The position numbers were made by a program, and so were the translations under genes. Shown here piece by piece: positions 1 through 6,012 of a stretch of 6,012 nucleotides of DNA. Position 1 is the first letter of the stretch. Each line of letters starts with the position of its first letter. The stretch spans positions 1 to 6,012 of the forward strand of contig CAMWQF010000185.1 of assembly GCA_947176285.1 (NCBI GenBank), read 5' to 3'. This DNA comes from an uncultured Porphyromonadaceae bacterium. GTDB lineage: Bacteria > Bacteroidota > Bacteroidia > Bacteroidales > Muribaculaceae. The notes beneath the pieces were generated by a model. It was not told where the DNA came from, made no database searches, and saw only the letters and a program-made list of their open reading frames with translations.

Positions 1-365
1 ATGCACTTATAGGAGTGCTGATTTCTCTTGTAGGATATGGGATGTTTGCTTTTGTTGTCACTCCATGGAGTTTTTATCTCTCCGCTCTTCTTATAGGCTT
101 GGGGAATGGACAGATGTATCCGGCTTTTCTGAATATGTTTATTAAAGTAGCACGTCATGACCAAAGAGGAACAGCCAATTCTTCTATTCTAATATCCTGG
201 GATTTGGGAATGGGAATAGGAATCCTTTTGGGTGGAATCATAGCCGAAAACATAGGATTTGCCGAGGCTTTCCATGCCACAGCCATCATGCAAGCAGCCG
301 GTGCTTTCCTCTTCATCTTCTTTACCCGCTCCTTTTTCGAGCGGCGTCGCCTTAATGAAAACTAA
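1..365 (+). CDS. MFS transporter, C-terminal part (5' end outside window)
   Basis: This is the last 120 codons of a major facilitator superfamily permease. The reading frame is open from base 3 and runs off the left edge, so the GTG at 15 is an internal valine codon and not the start. The visible part is almost entirely hydrophobic and gives about four membrane segments, the end of the usual 12. Family-like features are the Gly-rich helix GLGNGQMYPAF, the cytoplasmic-loop-like RGTANS, and DLGMGIGILLGG, which resembles the glycine-rich helix-packing motifs of drug/proton antiporter-type MFS proteins. The protein ends in a short charged tail (FFERRRLNEN), as expected for a cytoplasmic C-terminus. 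MFS proteins move small solutes by proton-coupled or facilitated transport in the inner membrane. The substrate cannot be told from this half. It lies 60 bases upstream of the PH-domain genes on the same strand, so read-through is possible. Confidence 0.9.
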   Translation, partial: ALIGVLISLVGYGMFAFVVTPWSFYLSALLIGLGNGQMYPAFLNMFIKVARHDQRGTANSSILISWDLGMGIGILLGGIIAENIGFAEAFHATAIMQAAGAFLFIFFTRSFFERRRLNEN

Positions 366-374
366 TTAAGTTTT

Positions 375-393
375 GTTATCTTATATAGATAAC
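375..393. repeat. Short perfect inverted repeat between transporter and PH-domain genes
   Basis: GTTATCT (375-381) and AGATAAC (387-393) are perfect inverted arms around a 5-base TATAT loop, ten bases after the transporter stop codon. Neither side carries a run of T after the stem, so it is not a convincing intrinsic terminator. It could be a weak attenuating or mRNA 3'-end hairpin, or a regulator binding site. An AT-rich dyad of this size can also arise by chance. Confidence 0.4.
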
Positions 394-425
394 TGTTCAA
401 ATTCAAACGATAAAAAATAACAAAT

Positions 426-935
426 ATGGTTATGACAAACCTGAAATTAGATCCGGAGATGATCACTCCTATCTCGGAAATTAATTTTGAGCATCTCGAT
501 GAAAAATATAAAAGAGTACAAGTGATAGGAATCGCTTTGTCCTATTTATTCTTGATGGGACTAAGTCTATTTCTATTGTTGACAGATAATATTTGGTGGT
601 GTATTTCATTTGAAATCGCATTGGCAATTGCTCTGGCTATCAACCTTTCCATTATCTCACGGGCTTACCAAATCAAGGGATATGCACTTAGAGAACAAGA
701 CATCACCTATCGGTCGGGATTATTCTTTACAAAAACTATTACTATCCCTTTTTCCAGAATCCAACAAGTGACTATAAAGCAAAACCCAATATCTAAAATA
801 TGTCAACTTTATGCTGTCGAAATAGTCAATGGAGCACAAGGCTTCTTGTCATTAAATATTCCCGGACTGACAGAGTCAACTGCAAAACAAATAAAAAATC
901 TATTAACTGATAAACTCAGGCGCGATAATGACTGA
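426..935 (+). CDS. PH domain-containing membrane protein (bPH2/DUF304), YdbS-like
   Basis: A 169-residue protein with a hydrophilic N-terminus (1-30), two membrane helices (about 31-53 and 57-77) and then one bacterial PH-type domain (about 81-162). The domain shows the bPH2 signature: Y-x-L-R near the start, an R-S-G-L-F turn, the conserved IPFSRIQQV strand (about 107-115) and a following Q-N-P-I-S-K. Size and order match YdbS of Bacillus, which pairs with a larger three-domain YdbT, and the next gene here is exactly that partner. In B. subtilis ydbST belongs to the SigW envelope-stress regulon and contributes to resistance against antimicrobial compounds made by other bacilli. The biochemical role is unknown, and transfer of that role to this organism is inference. 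ATG 426 was chosen; ATG 432 (two codons later) is equally possible, since the leader is A-rich without a Shine-Dalgarno. The 3' end overlaps the next gene by 8 bases. Confidence 0.88.
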   Translation: MVMTNLKLDPEMITPISEINFEHLDEKYKRVQVIGIALSYLFLMGLSLFLLLTDNIWWCISFEIALAIALAINLSIISRAYQIKGYALREQDITYRSGLFFTKTITIPFSRIQQVTIKQNPISKICQLYAVEIVNGAQGFLSLNIPGLTESTAKQIKNLLTDKLRRDND

Positions 936-2409
936 CTTTTCCAAGCCTCAGAGGATGGGATTGAATGCTTTCCTCATAATATTTATCAAGGCATTTAAGG
1001 GCATTTTTGGTGCAGTAATTGTCTACACCATCATTGTCATAATCAATTCTGATTTTAAATGGTCGGAGTCGTCTGCATGGTTGGAAATTCTATGCTATTT
1101 AGGAATAATAATCGGTCTCACCTTCATTTCAGCCATTGCTGCCTATTATCCGATAAAGTTTTATATTAAGGATGGTAGTCTAATATTTACTCATGGAATT
1201 ATCCAGCGAGTGAATACTACTATTCCACTTGAAAAAATTCATTCTCTTCGTACAAATCAAGGATTATGGTATCGTCTGCTTGATATGAGAGGAATTGTAT
1301 TTGACACGCTTGCTTCGAAGGGGGCTGAAGTCGAAATAATTCTTGATGAATCCGATTGGAAGAATCTCAAAAATCTTATTGATAATGAGGAACGCCCCAA
1401 AGTGATTTCTGAAAAAGAGCCACCTCCCTTTAATCCGACATTTCAAAAGAGAAATGAAAATTATGACCTATTTTTAGATGCTCTTTGCCAAAATCATCTG
1501 AAAGCATTGGCAATCATTGCCGGTTTTATCGCTTTTGTCTACGAAAAACTTGATGATCTGTTTCAAGATTATGTTGAAACTGTGGCTGACTACACAATGC
1601 AACAATGGGACAGTCTATCAGTGTCTCCGTATTATATTCCGATTGCATTGATATTGGTCTATATTATTTTGCTTATCCTTTCAGTTGGAAGAATATTACT
1701 TCGGTATTATGATATGTCGATCTCATACGACAAAAAATTTCTTACTTTCAGTTATGGGTTGATCTCAAGAGCAAGCAGTCGATTCTCTTTCGACAAGATA
1801 TGCACTTTATGGATAAAGCGGAACTTCCTTGAAAAGAGATTTAATCTTTGCACCTTAATGCTGAAACAAGCGTTGAATGCGAGTGTTATGAAAGAGGATG
1901 ACAAACTTAAGATATATGGGGCTGACACTTCTGTATTCTATTTGGAATGGTGGCTGGGCAAGGATTATAAGGAATCTGCTGAAATAATTACATCAAAATC
2001 GGGAAAAGGAGTAATTATGCACTCTGTCATTCCTTGGCTTGTGATTGCTTTAGCATTAACAATTATCTTATGCTATTATCAGGAATATACATTTTTATTT
2101 ATTCCGATCGCCTTTCTGCTATACTCAATAATTAAAGGATGGTCAGCAATGCAACGCAGTAAGATCATTCTGAAAGATTCATATGTAATAATTAGCAACG
2201 GAAGTTTTGCTGACAATGAAAATTATTTAAAATACAACAATATAGAAGTTGTTGGCATAAAACGGACTCCATTCACAAGATGGTTTCACAGGGTTTCAAT
2301 GTTGCTATCTACATCCGGATCTTCCTTCACAGTAAGAAGCCTTAAAGAAAAAGACGCAGAGTTTATTTATGAAACCATATTGAATAGAAGTATAGGTGCT
2401 TGCATCTGA
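928..2409 (+). CDS. Three-repeat PH domain-containing membrane protein (bPH2/DUF304), YdbT-like
   Basis: A 493-residue membrane protein built from three units, each a pair of hydrophobic helices followed by a bPH2 domain. Helices lie at about 14-38, 53-74, 190-206, 234-256, 366-383 and 387-404. PH domains lie at about 75-155, 258-345 and 405-487. The first domain is the most canonical (IPLEKIHSLRTNQGLWYRLL, 99-118). The second keeps F-S-F-D-K-I and the third Y-N-N-I-E, so the later copies are more diverged. Length and triplication match Bacillus YdbT. The start ATG (928) lies inside the last codons of the upstream gene and the 8-base overlap ATGACTGA implies translational coupling. A short AGG (918-920) seven bases before the ATG is the only ribosome-site-like sequence. 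The two proteins probably form one inner-membrane complex. Function is unknown; the Bacillus pair protects against envelope-active antimicrobials, which is the best lead but is untested here. Confidence 0.88.
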   Translation: MTDFSKPQRMGLNAFLIIFIKAFKGIFGAVIVYTIIVIINSDFKWSESSAWLEILCYLGIIIGLTFISAIAAYYPIKFYIKDGSLIFTHGIIQRVNTTIPLEKIHSLRTNQGLWYRLLDMRGIVFDTLASKGAEVEIILDESDWKNLKNLIDNEERPKVISEKEPPPFNPTFQKRNENYDLFLDALCQNHLKALAIIAGFIAFVYEKLDDLFQDYVETVADYTMQQWDSLSVSPYYIPIALILVYIILLILSVGRILLRYYDMSISYDKKFLTFSYGLISRASSRFSFDKICTLWIKRNFLEKRFNLCTLMLKQALNASVMKEDDKLKIYGADTSVFYLEWWLGKDYKESAEIITSKSGKGVIMHSVIPWLVIALALTIILCYYQEYTFLFIPIAFLLYSIIKGWSAMQRSKIILKDSYVIISNGSFADNENYLKYNNIEVVGIKRTPFTRWFHRVSMLLSTSGSSFTVRSLKEKDAEFIYETILNRSIGACI

Positions 2410-2456
2410 AAATCTGAAGAGTTAAGTGGTGAATTTTCACATATTTTAAGATTTTC
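2408..2456 (+). repeat. Possible extended hairpin at the end of the PH-domain operon
   Basis: GAAAATCT (2408-2415) overlaps the last two bases of the stop codon and is perfectly complementary to AGATTTTC (2449-2456). Between them a smaller dyad, GTGA (2429-2432) and TCAC (2437-2440), could nest inside. No U-run follows the outer stem, so this is at best a weak transcript-end structure. It ends five bases before the proposed promoter of the next gene. Chance pairing in AT-rich DNA is a real alternative. Confidence 0.25.
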
Positions 2457-2460
2457 AAAG

Positions 2461-2491
2461 TTGGCTGACAACGGATTTTTTGGTAATTTTG
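2461..2491 (+). promoter_or_regulatory. Bacteroidota-type housekeeping promoter for the amidase gene
   Basis: TTG at 2461-2463 is followed after 20 bases by TAATTTTG at 2484-2491, an exact match to the Bacteroides -7 consensus TAnnTTTG at about the expected distance from a -33 TTG element. Transcription would be expected to begin a few bases after 2491, that is, at or just before the ATG at 2498. The mRNA would then have almost no 5' leader. The element sits in the only gap between the PH-domain operon and the amidase gene, so it separates the two transcription units. Confidence 0.6.
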
Positions 2492-2497
2492 CAAATT

Positions 2498-5400
2498 ATG
2501 AATTCAAAGAGATACATTACCATGTTGGCAGCCGGAGCAATTTCCTTAGGGGTTTGCGATTGGCTTGGCCTACCAGATATTTTCCAGAGTGATATTTTCG
2601 AGACCATCCAGGTTTCGGCAGCAAAGAAGAAAAGTAAAAAGAGATCTACGAAAAAGTCATATTCGTCAAAGACTACCGCGAAGAAAAGTAGCCGTTCGAA
2701 AACATCAAGGACTCGCAAGAAACGAACCACTGTTTCAGCACCCCGCGCAACAGCAACTCTTCCACCGGCAGAAACCCCAAGCAATGACTCCCTGACTCTT
2801 TCAATCAATGAACGCCTCATAAGACTTATCCCGAAAAGCCATAATCCCGGGGGATTAAGGGTGAATAGTGTAAAGACAGATACACTCAATCACAAGTTGG
2901 TGTTCAGTCTCAATGAAAACTTCACATATCTTCCCATTAACAAGGAATACATTGAGCAACTTGAATCGCAAGCGAAGGAAGCAACTCCCGATTCCCTATC
3001 GGAATACATAATCGACCTTCGAGTAGCCGGAAAGCCACTCTCCTATTATATCAATACAATCGATAAACTTCCGAAAGAATTTCGAACCAATATACCCTTT
3101 GTCAGATCTGCTGAACCTTTAACGAATATCACCAAAGGCATGCAAGGAGACAATATTGCAATGTGGCATAGCCACGGCAGATATTACAAACCCGCTAACG
3201 ATAACTGGTATTGGCAACGTCCGTTCCTGTTTCAGGCTGTTGAGGACACATACACTTTGGGATATATACTCCCATATGCTGTCCCTATGCTTGAAAATGC
3301 CGGTGCATATGTGATGCTTCCAAGAGAAAGGGATATAAATCCTATAGAGGTGATCGTGGATAATGACCAGCCTGATGAAAACACTGTTTTGTATTCTCAA
3401 AACACATATTTTGAGATAAATGGGCATCAGAAATGGGAAACCGGTGAAGGAGAAGGTTTTATTTACGACTTGCCGGATTTTCGAGATACGGAAAATCCGT
3501 TTGAGAATGGAACTTACCGCCAGGTTAAGACCACAAGAACAGGGAGCCCTTCTACAGCATCATGGGTGGCAGATATTCCTGAATCCAGGGAATATGCTAT
3601 ATACGTAAGTTATAAAACCCTTCCGAATTCATCAGAAGATGCAAGATACACTATAAATTATGATGGAGGATCGGAAGATATCCTTGTCAACCAAAAGATG
3701 GGTGGAGGCACATGGATTTATCTCGGCACTTATCCTCTTGCTGAGGGATATGATCCTGAGAATCCTACAGTTGTGCTTACAAGTCGCTCTGAAAAGGGTG
3801 GTGAGACAGTAGTTACAGCAGATGCTATCAAGATAGGTGGAGGCATGGGCAACATTGCTCGTTCACCTAAAAGAAGTGATGTGCTCTGGAATAATGTCAT
3901 GCCATCTAATGAAAACGACACTATAAATTTGGCTTCATCAGACAAGCCCATTGCTACAGACAATCCCTTCAAGAAAGAAGAGGTTAAGAAAGAGCCAATT
4001 TTTAAGACTTCCGGTTTACCTCGATGGCTTGAAGGAGCGCGATACTGGTTGCAATGGGCTGGATTCCCGGATTCAATTTATGCCCCGTATGCTGGCACTG
4101 ACGACTATAAAGATGACTATACAAGCAGAGGTCTATGGGTAAATTATCTGGCAGGTGGTTCTCGTGTGCTTCCAAATGAAAAAGGACTCGGAATCCCTAT
4201 CGACGCCACGATGGCTCTCCATTCAGACGCAGGAAAGAGAGCCGACGACACATTCATAGGCACTCTTGGAATTTATTTTACAAATGGCAATGGCAACTAT
4301 GCCGATGGCACTCCGCGAAAGAATTCCAGGACTATGACAGATATGCTTATGCGTCAGATCACGTGTGATATACGTGCTAAGTATGAACCGGAATGGACAA
4401 GACGTCCGATGTGGGATAAGTCGTATGTTGAGGCAAGGATTCCTGAAGTTCCAACTACCCTAATAGAGTTGCTAAGCCATCAAAACTTTGCGGATATGCA
4501 ATATGGCAACGACCCGAGGTTTAGATTCACCGTTGGACGTGCCATTTATAAAGCGCTTGCTCGCTTTGTGGGAGAAAGGAAAGACCGGAATGTTGTGATA
4601 CAGCCACTCCCTGTCAAGAATTTTGCCATCTCAAAGACAGGTAAAAACGTTTATCGTCTTTCTTGGCAACCTACTCCGGATGAACTTGAGCCAACTGCTA
4701 TGCCCACCGGGTATTTAGTGATGGAAAGAAGCGGCGATGACATGAGTTTCCATAAAATCGGAGAGACTTCCAAACCTCATTTTGAGATTCAGGCTACTGA
4801 TGATGAAATACATTCTTTTCAGATTATTGCATTCAACGATGGAGGTCGCTCTTTCCCGTCGGAGACTTTAGCATTCCGCCACGAAGCCAAGGATAATAAT
4901 CCGGTGCTGATAGTGAATGGCTTTACAAGAGTATCTGCTCCTTCTATTATTAAAGAAGAAGATTATGCAGGTTTTGATACAGCCAATGATTTTGGCGTTC
5001 CTTATATAAAGGATGTGTCATTCACCGGGTATCAGACAGAATTTCATCGTAGTGCAGGAGATGGCTTTGGAAAAAGCAGTGATAAAGAAGTTGCTTCAGT
5101 GATTGCCGGAAATACTTTCGACTATCCGGCGTTGCATGGAGAAGCAATTGCGGAAGCCGGACGTGGTTTTATCAGTACAAGCATTGGAGCCGTAGAGCAA
5201 GGTAGTGTGAATCTGTCTGATTATAAGACGATTGACCTTATTCTTGGTAAACAGAGGGCTACGACTATGGGAAGAGGCAACAATGGGGCTGATTTTATTG
5301 CGTTCCCAAAGAAATTACGAAGTGCTTTGACCGGTTTCCTTGAAAAAGGTGGCGATCTGATAGTCAGCGGCCAATATGTAGCAAGTGATTTAAGGGATAC

Positions 5401-5785
5401 TCGCAATGACCTTGATGCAGCCCAATGGGGAGAAAATGTATTGTGCATCACTGTGCCTGATTCAATTCCAGTTACTCTTGGCGGACGGATTGATGGAATG
5501 GCTGGTCCTCTCAAGTCTTCTTTGGGTAGCCGAAGGTATGCTTACTCAAATACATTAAATCCTGATCAATATATTGTAGAGCGTCCGGATGCTATCATTG
5601 CTACTCCGAAGGCTGATGAATCTGCTACTTTTTTAAGGTTTAGCGATACGGATGCTGCAGCAGGATTATTGATCAGAGACGGCAAATCGCGCAGGGCAGT
5701 GATGAGTGTTCCATTTGAGTCAATAAAGGATGATAATCAGCGAAATCTCCTTATGAAAGAACTGCTTGAGTGGATTGAAAGGTAA
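2498..5785 (+). CDS. Exported N-acetylmuramoyl-L-alanine amidase (Amidase_3-like) with inserted golvesin/Xly-type domain, FnIII and C-terminal alpha/beta domain
   Basis: A 1095-residue multidomain exported protein; homologues are often labelled xanthan lyase or golvesin C-terminal-like. The start is ATG 2498, because the in-frame TTG at 2480 would lie inside the promoter. Residues 1-25 give a basic start and hydrophobic core; export is likely, with cleavage possibly near VSA-A (39-42). LGVC at 17-20 is a poor lipobox. Residues 43-76 are extremely basic (18 Lys/Arg, no acid). Residues about 95-210 are unassigned alpha/beta sequence. The amidase core begins at WHSHG (223-227), with H226 and E249 as likely zinc ligands, then the helix-strand ending MLPRERD (273-279). 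A golvesin-type beta domain (about 318-448, with LVNQK, TWIYLGTYP and ADAIKIGGG) interrupts it. The fold resumes with LHSDAG (third ligand H575) and LIELLSHQNFAD (catalytic-type E657), ending near 692. A FnIII-like domain (about 700-795) and a Rossmann-like domain (about 800-1095) follow. No type IX sorting tail is seen. Predicted role: cleaving the amide bond between MurNAc and the peptide stem in the periplasm; the substrate is inferred. Confidence 0.85.
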   Translation: MNSKRYITMLAAGAISLGVCDWLGLPDIFQSDIFETIQVSAAKKKSKKRSTKKSYSSKTTAKKSSRSKTSRTRKKRTTVSAPRATATLPPAETPSNDSLTLSINERLIRLIPKSHNPGGLRVNSVKTDTLNHKLVFSLNENFTYLPINKEYIEQLESQAKEATPDSLSEYIIDLRVAGKPLSYYINTIDKLPKEFRTNIPFVRSAEPLTNITKGMQGDNIAMWHSHGRYYKPANDNWYWQRPFLFQAVEDTYTLGYILPYAVPMLENAGAYVMLPRERDINPIEVIVDNDQPDENTVLYSQNTYFEINGHQKWETGEGEGFIYDLPDFRDTENPFENGTYRQVKTTRTGSPSTASWVADIPESREYAIYVSYKTLPNSSEDARYTINYDGGSEDILVNQKMGGGTWIYLGTYPLAEGYDPENPTVVLTSRSEKGGETVVTADAIKIGGGMGNIARSPKRSDVLWNNVMPSNENDTINLASSDKPIATDNPFKKEEVKKEPIFKTSGLPRWLEGARYWLQWAGFPDSIYAPYAGTDDYKDDYTSRGLWVNYLAGGSRVLPNEKGLGIPIDATMALHSDAGKRADDTFIGTLGIYFTNGNGNYADGTPRKNSRTMTDMLMRQITCDIRAKYEPEWTRRPMWDKSYVEARIPEVPTTLIELLSHQNFADMQYGNDPRFRFTVGRAIYKALARFVGERKDRNVVIQPLPVKNFAISKTGKNVYRLSWQPTPDELEPTAMPTGYLVMERSGDDMSFHKIGETSKPHFEIQATDDEIHSFQIIAFNDGGRSFPSETLAFRHEAKDNNPVLIVNGFTRVSAPSIIKEEDYAGFDTANDFGVPYIKDVSFTGYQTEFHRSAGDGFGKSSDKEVASVIAGNTFDYPALHGEAIAEAGRGFISTSIGAVEQGSVNLSDYKTIDLILGKQRATTMGRGNNGADFIAFPKKLRSALTGFLEKGGDLIVSGQYVASDLRDTRNDLDAAQWGENVLCITVPDSIPVTLGGRIDGMAGPLKSSLGSRRYAYSNTLNPDQYIVERPDAIIATPKADESATFLRFSDTDAAAGLLIRDGKSRRAVMSVPFESIKDDNQRNLLMKELLEWIER

Positions 5786-5878
5786 TTGGGAATTGGGAAT
5801 TGAGAATTATTCTATAATTTGAATTGGGAATTTTGAATTTAGAATTATTCTTTGATTGGGGATTGGGATTTGGGTTTT
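5784..5878. repeat. Degenerate AATTGGGAATT direct repeats downstream of the amidase gene
   Basis: Starting within the stop codon, units of AATTGGG and close variants are repeated (AATTGGGAATTGGGAATT at 5784-5801, AATTGGGAATT at 5822-5832, GATTGGGGATTGGGATTTGGG at about 5854-5874, broken here into 7-8 base units). Two larger imperfect copies can be aligned: AATTGGGAATT followed by GAATTATTCT, at 5791-5813 and 5822-5851, with a 7-base longer spacer in the second. No open frame or stem explains them. Similar GAATT-rich spacers are seen after genes in Bacteroidales genomes, but whether this is a dispersed family cannot be told from one window. Confidence 0.6.
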
Positions 5879-5910
5879 AGGTGTTGGGATTATGAGAGAA
5901 AGAGGCTATT

Positions 5911-5952
5911 GAAATTTTGAATTTTAAATTTTAAATTTATAATTTTTAATTC
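5911..5952. other. AT-rich non-coding stretch with AAATTTT repeats
   Basis: These 42 bases contain only four G or C, built from AAATTTT/TTTAAA units and bounded by GAATT (5919-5923) and AATTC (5948-5952). Together with the GGGAATT repeats before it and the hairpin after it, it fills the 227-base non-coding end of the window. No gene is seen here. It may be an extension of the same low-complexity spacer or an A/T-rich upstream element; no specific role can be supported. Confidence 0.4.
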
Positions 5953-5986
5953 AAAAAAATAAGCCGACTTCACAGTCGACTTATTT
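5953..5986 (-). terminator. Intrinsic terminator, best read on the minus strand (possibly bidirectional)
   Basis: A 13-position stem pairs 5957-5969 with 5974-5986 around a 4-base loop (5970-5973). On the minus strand every position pairs, the only non-Watson-Crick pair being a U-G wobble (5979/5964), and the stem runs directly into seven U residues (from the A run 5953-5959). On the plus strand the same position is a C-A mismatch and the tail is only TTATTTGTGTTTT. The hairpin therefore fits best as the terminator of a leftward gene whose coding part is beyond the right edge, with weaker use for the amidase transcript. Confidence 0.75.
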
Positions 5987-6012
5987 GTGTTTTCCATAAT
6001 ACTATATCTTTC

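Noticed and set aside
15..17. GTG at 15 as a gene start
   Set aside because: The frame is open to the left edge with hydrophobic codons, and the protein is clearly the C-terminal part of a longer permease.
2480..2497. TTG at 2480 as the start of the amidase gene
   Set aside because: It would place the start upstream of and inside the TAATTTTG promoter element and adds the residues MVILQI in front of a good ATG followed by a basic n-region (MNSKRY).
2555..2559. Lipoprotein signal with Cys20 in the amidase
   Set aside because: The preceding LGV has Val at -1 and Gly at -2, unlike the usual L-[AS]-[GA]-C, and the Cys is followed within the same hydrophobic stretch by WLGL.
2455..2889. A 144-codon open frame on the minus strand over the amidase 5' end
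   Set aside because: It is antisense to the signal and basic-tail codons (AAG/AGA-rich), which read backwards as Phe/Leu/Ser-rich sequence. It overlaps the promoter and the protein resembles no family.
3119..3427. A 102-codon minus-strand open frame inside the amidase gene
   Set aside because: It is antisense to the catalytic region that holds H226 and E249, and the plus frame carries recognisable motifs throughout.
5221..5514. A 97-codon minus-strand open frame inside the amidase C-terminal domain
   Set aside because: Its Pro/Arg/Ser-rich composition is typical of a shadow frame; the plus-strand frame is continuous and domain-like.
5890..5997. A 35-codon minus-strand open frame (MENTNKS...) at the right end
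   Set aside because: It runs straight through the terminator hairpin and its U-run into low-complexity AT sequence, so it looks like chance.
5786..6012. CRISPR array or tRNA gene in the right-end non-coding region
   Set aside because: The repeats are degenerate, contiguous and AT-rich without regular unique spacers, and no cloverleaf arms or TTCGA-type loop are visible.

Overview
The window looks like a chromosomal piece of a Bacteroidota genome, most likely Bacteroidales and possibly a Muribaculaceae-type gut commensal (the family is a guess). The evidence is the AT-rich composition, A-rich leaders without a clear Shine-Dalgarno in front of most genes, a Bacteroides-style promoter (TTG, then TAnnTTTG) in front of the last gene, and a large periplasmic amidase with a golvesin/xanthan-lyase-type domain of a kind common in this phylum. 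No RNA gene, CRISPR array, insertion sequence or phage gene was seen.

Layout: all four genes are on the + strand. Bases 1-365 are the 3' end of a major facilitator superfamily transporter whose start lies outside the window. After a 60-base gap with a short inverted repeat come two overlapping genes (426-935 and 928-2409). They encode membrane proteins with one and three bacterial PH (bPH2, formerly DUF304) domains, the same arrangement as the YdbS/YdbT pair of Bacillus. An 88-base gap carries a good promoter. It is followed by a 1095-residue exported protein (2498-5785) that combines an Amidase_3-type zinc N-acetylmuramoyl-L-alanine amidase, a golvesin-type beta domain inserted in the middle of the amidase fold, a fibronectin type III domain and a C-terminal alpha/beta domain. 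The last 227 bases are non-coding: AATTGGGAATT-type degenerate repeats, an AT-rich stretch, and a hairpin that fits a terminator for a leftward gene beyond the right edge better than one for the rightward amidase gene.

How they fit together: the PH-domain pair is one translationally coupled operon, perhaps read from the transporter promoter as well. The amidase gene has its own promoter. A shared theme of envelope maintenance (membrane PH proteins that in Bacillus belong to an envelope-stress regulon, plus a peptidoglycan hydrolase) is plausible but rests on adjacency only. No clearly new multi-gene system is evident. The most distinctive object is the domain-inserted amidase with its strongly basic N-terminal tail and an apparently near-leaderless promoter.
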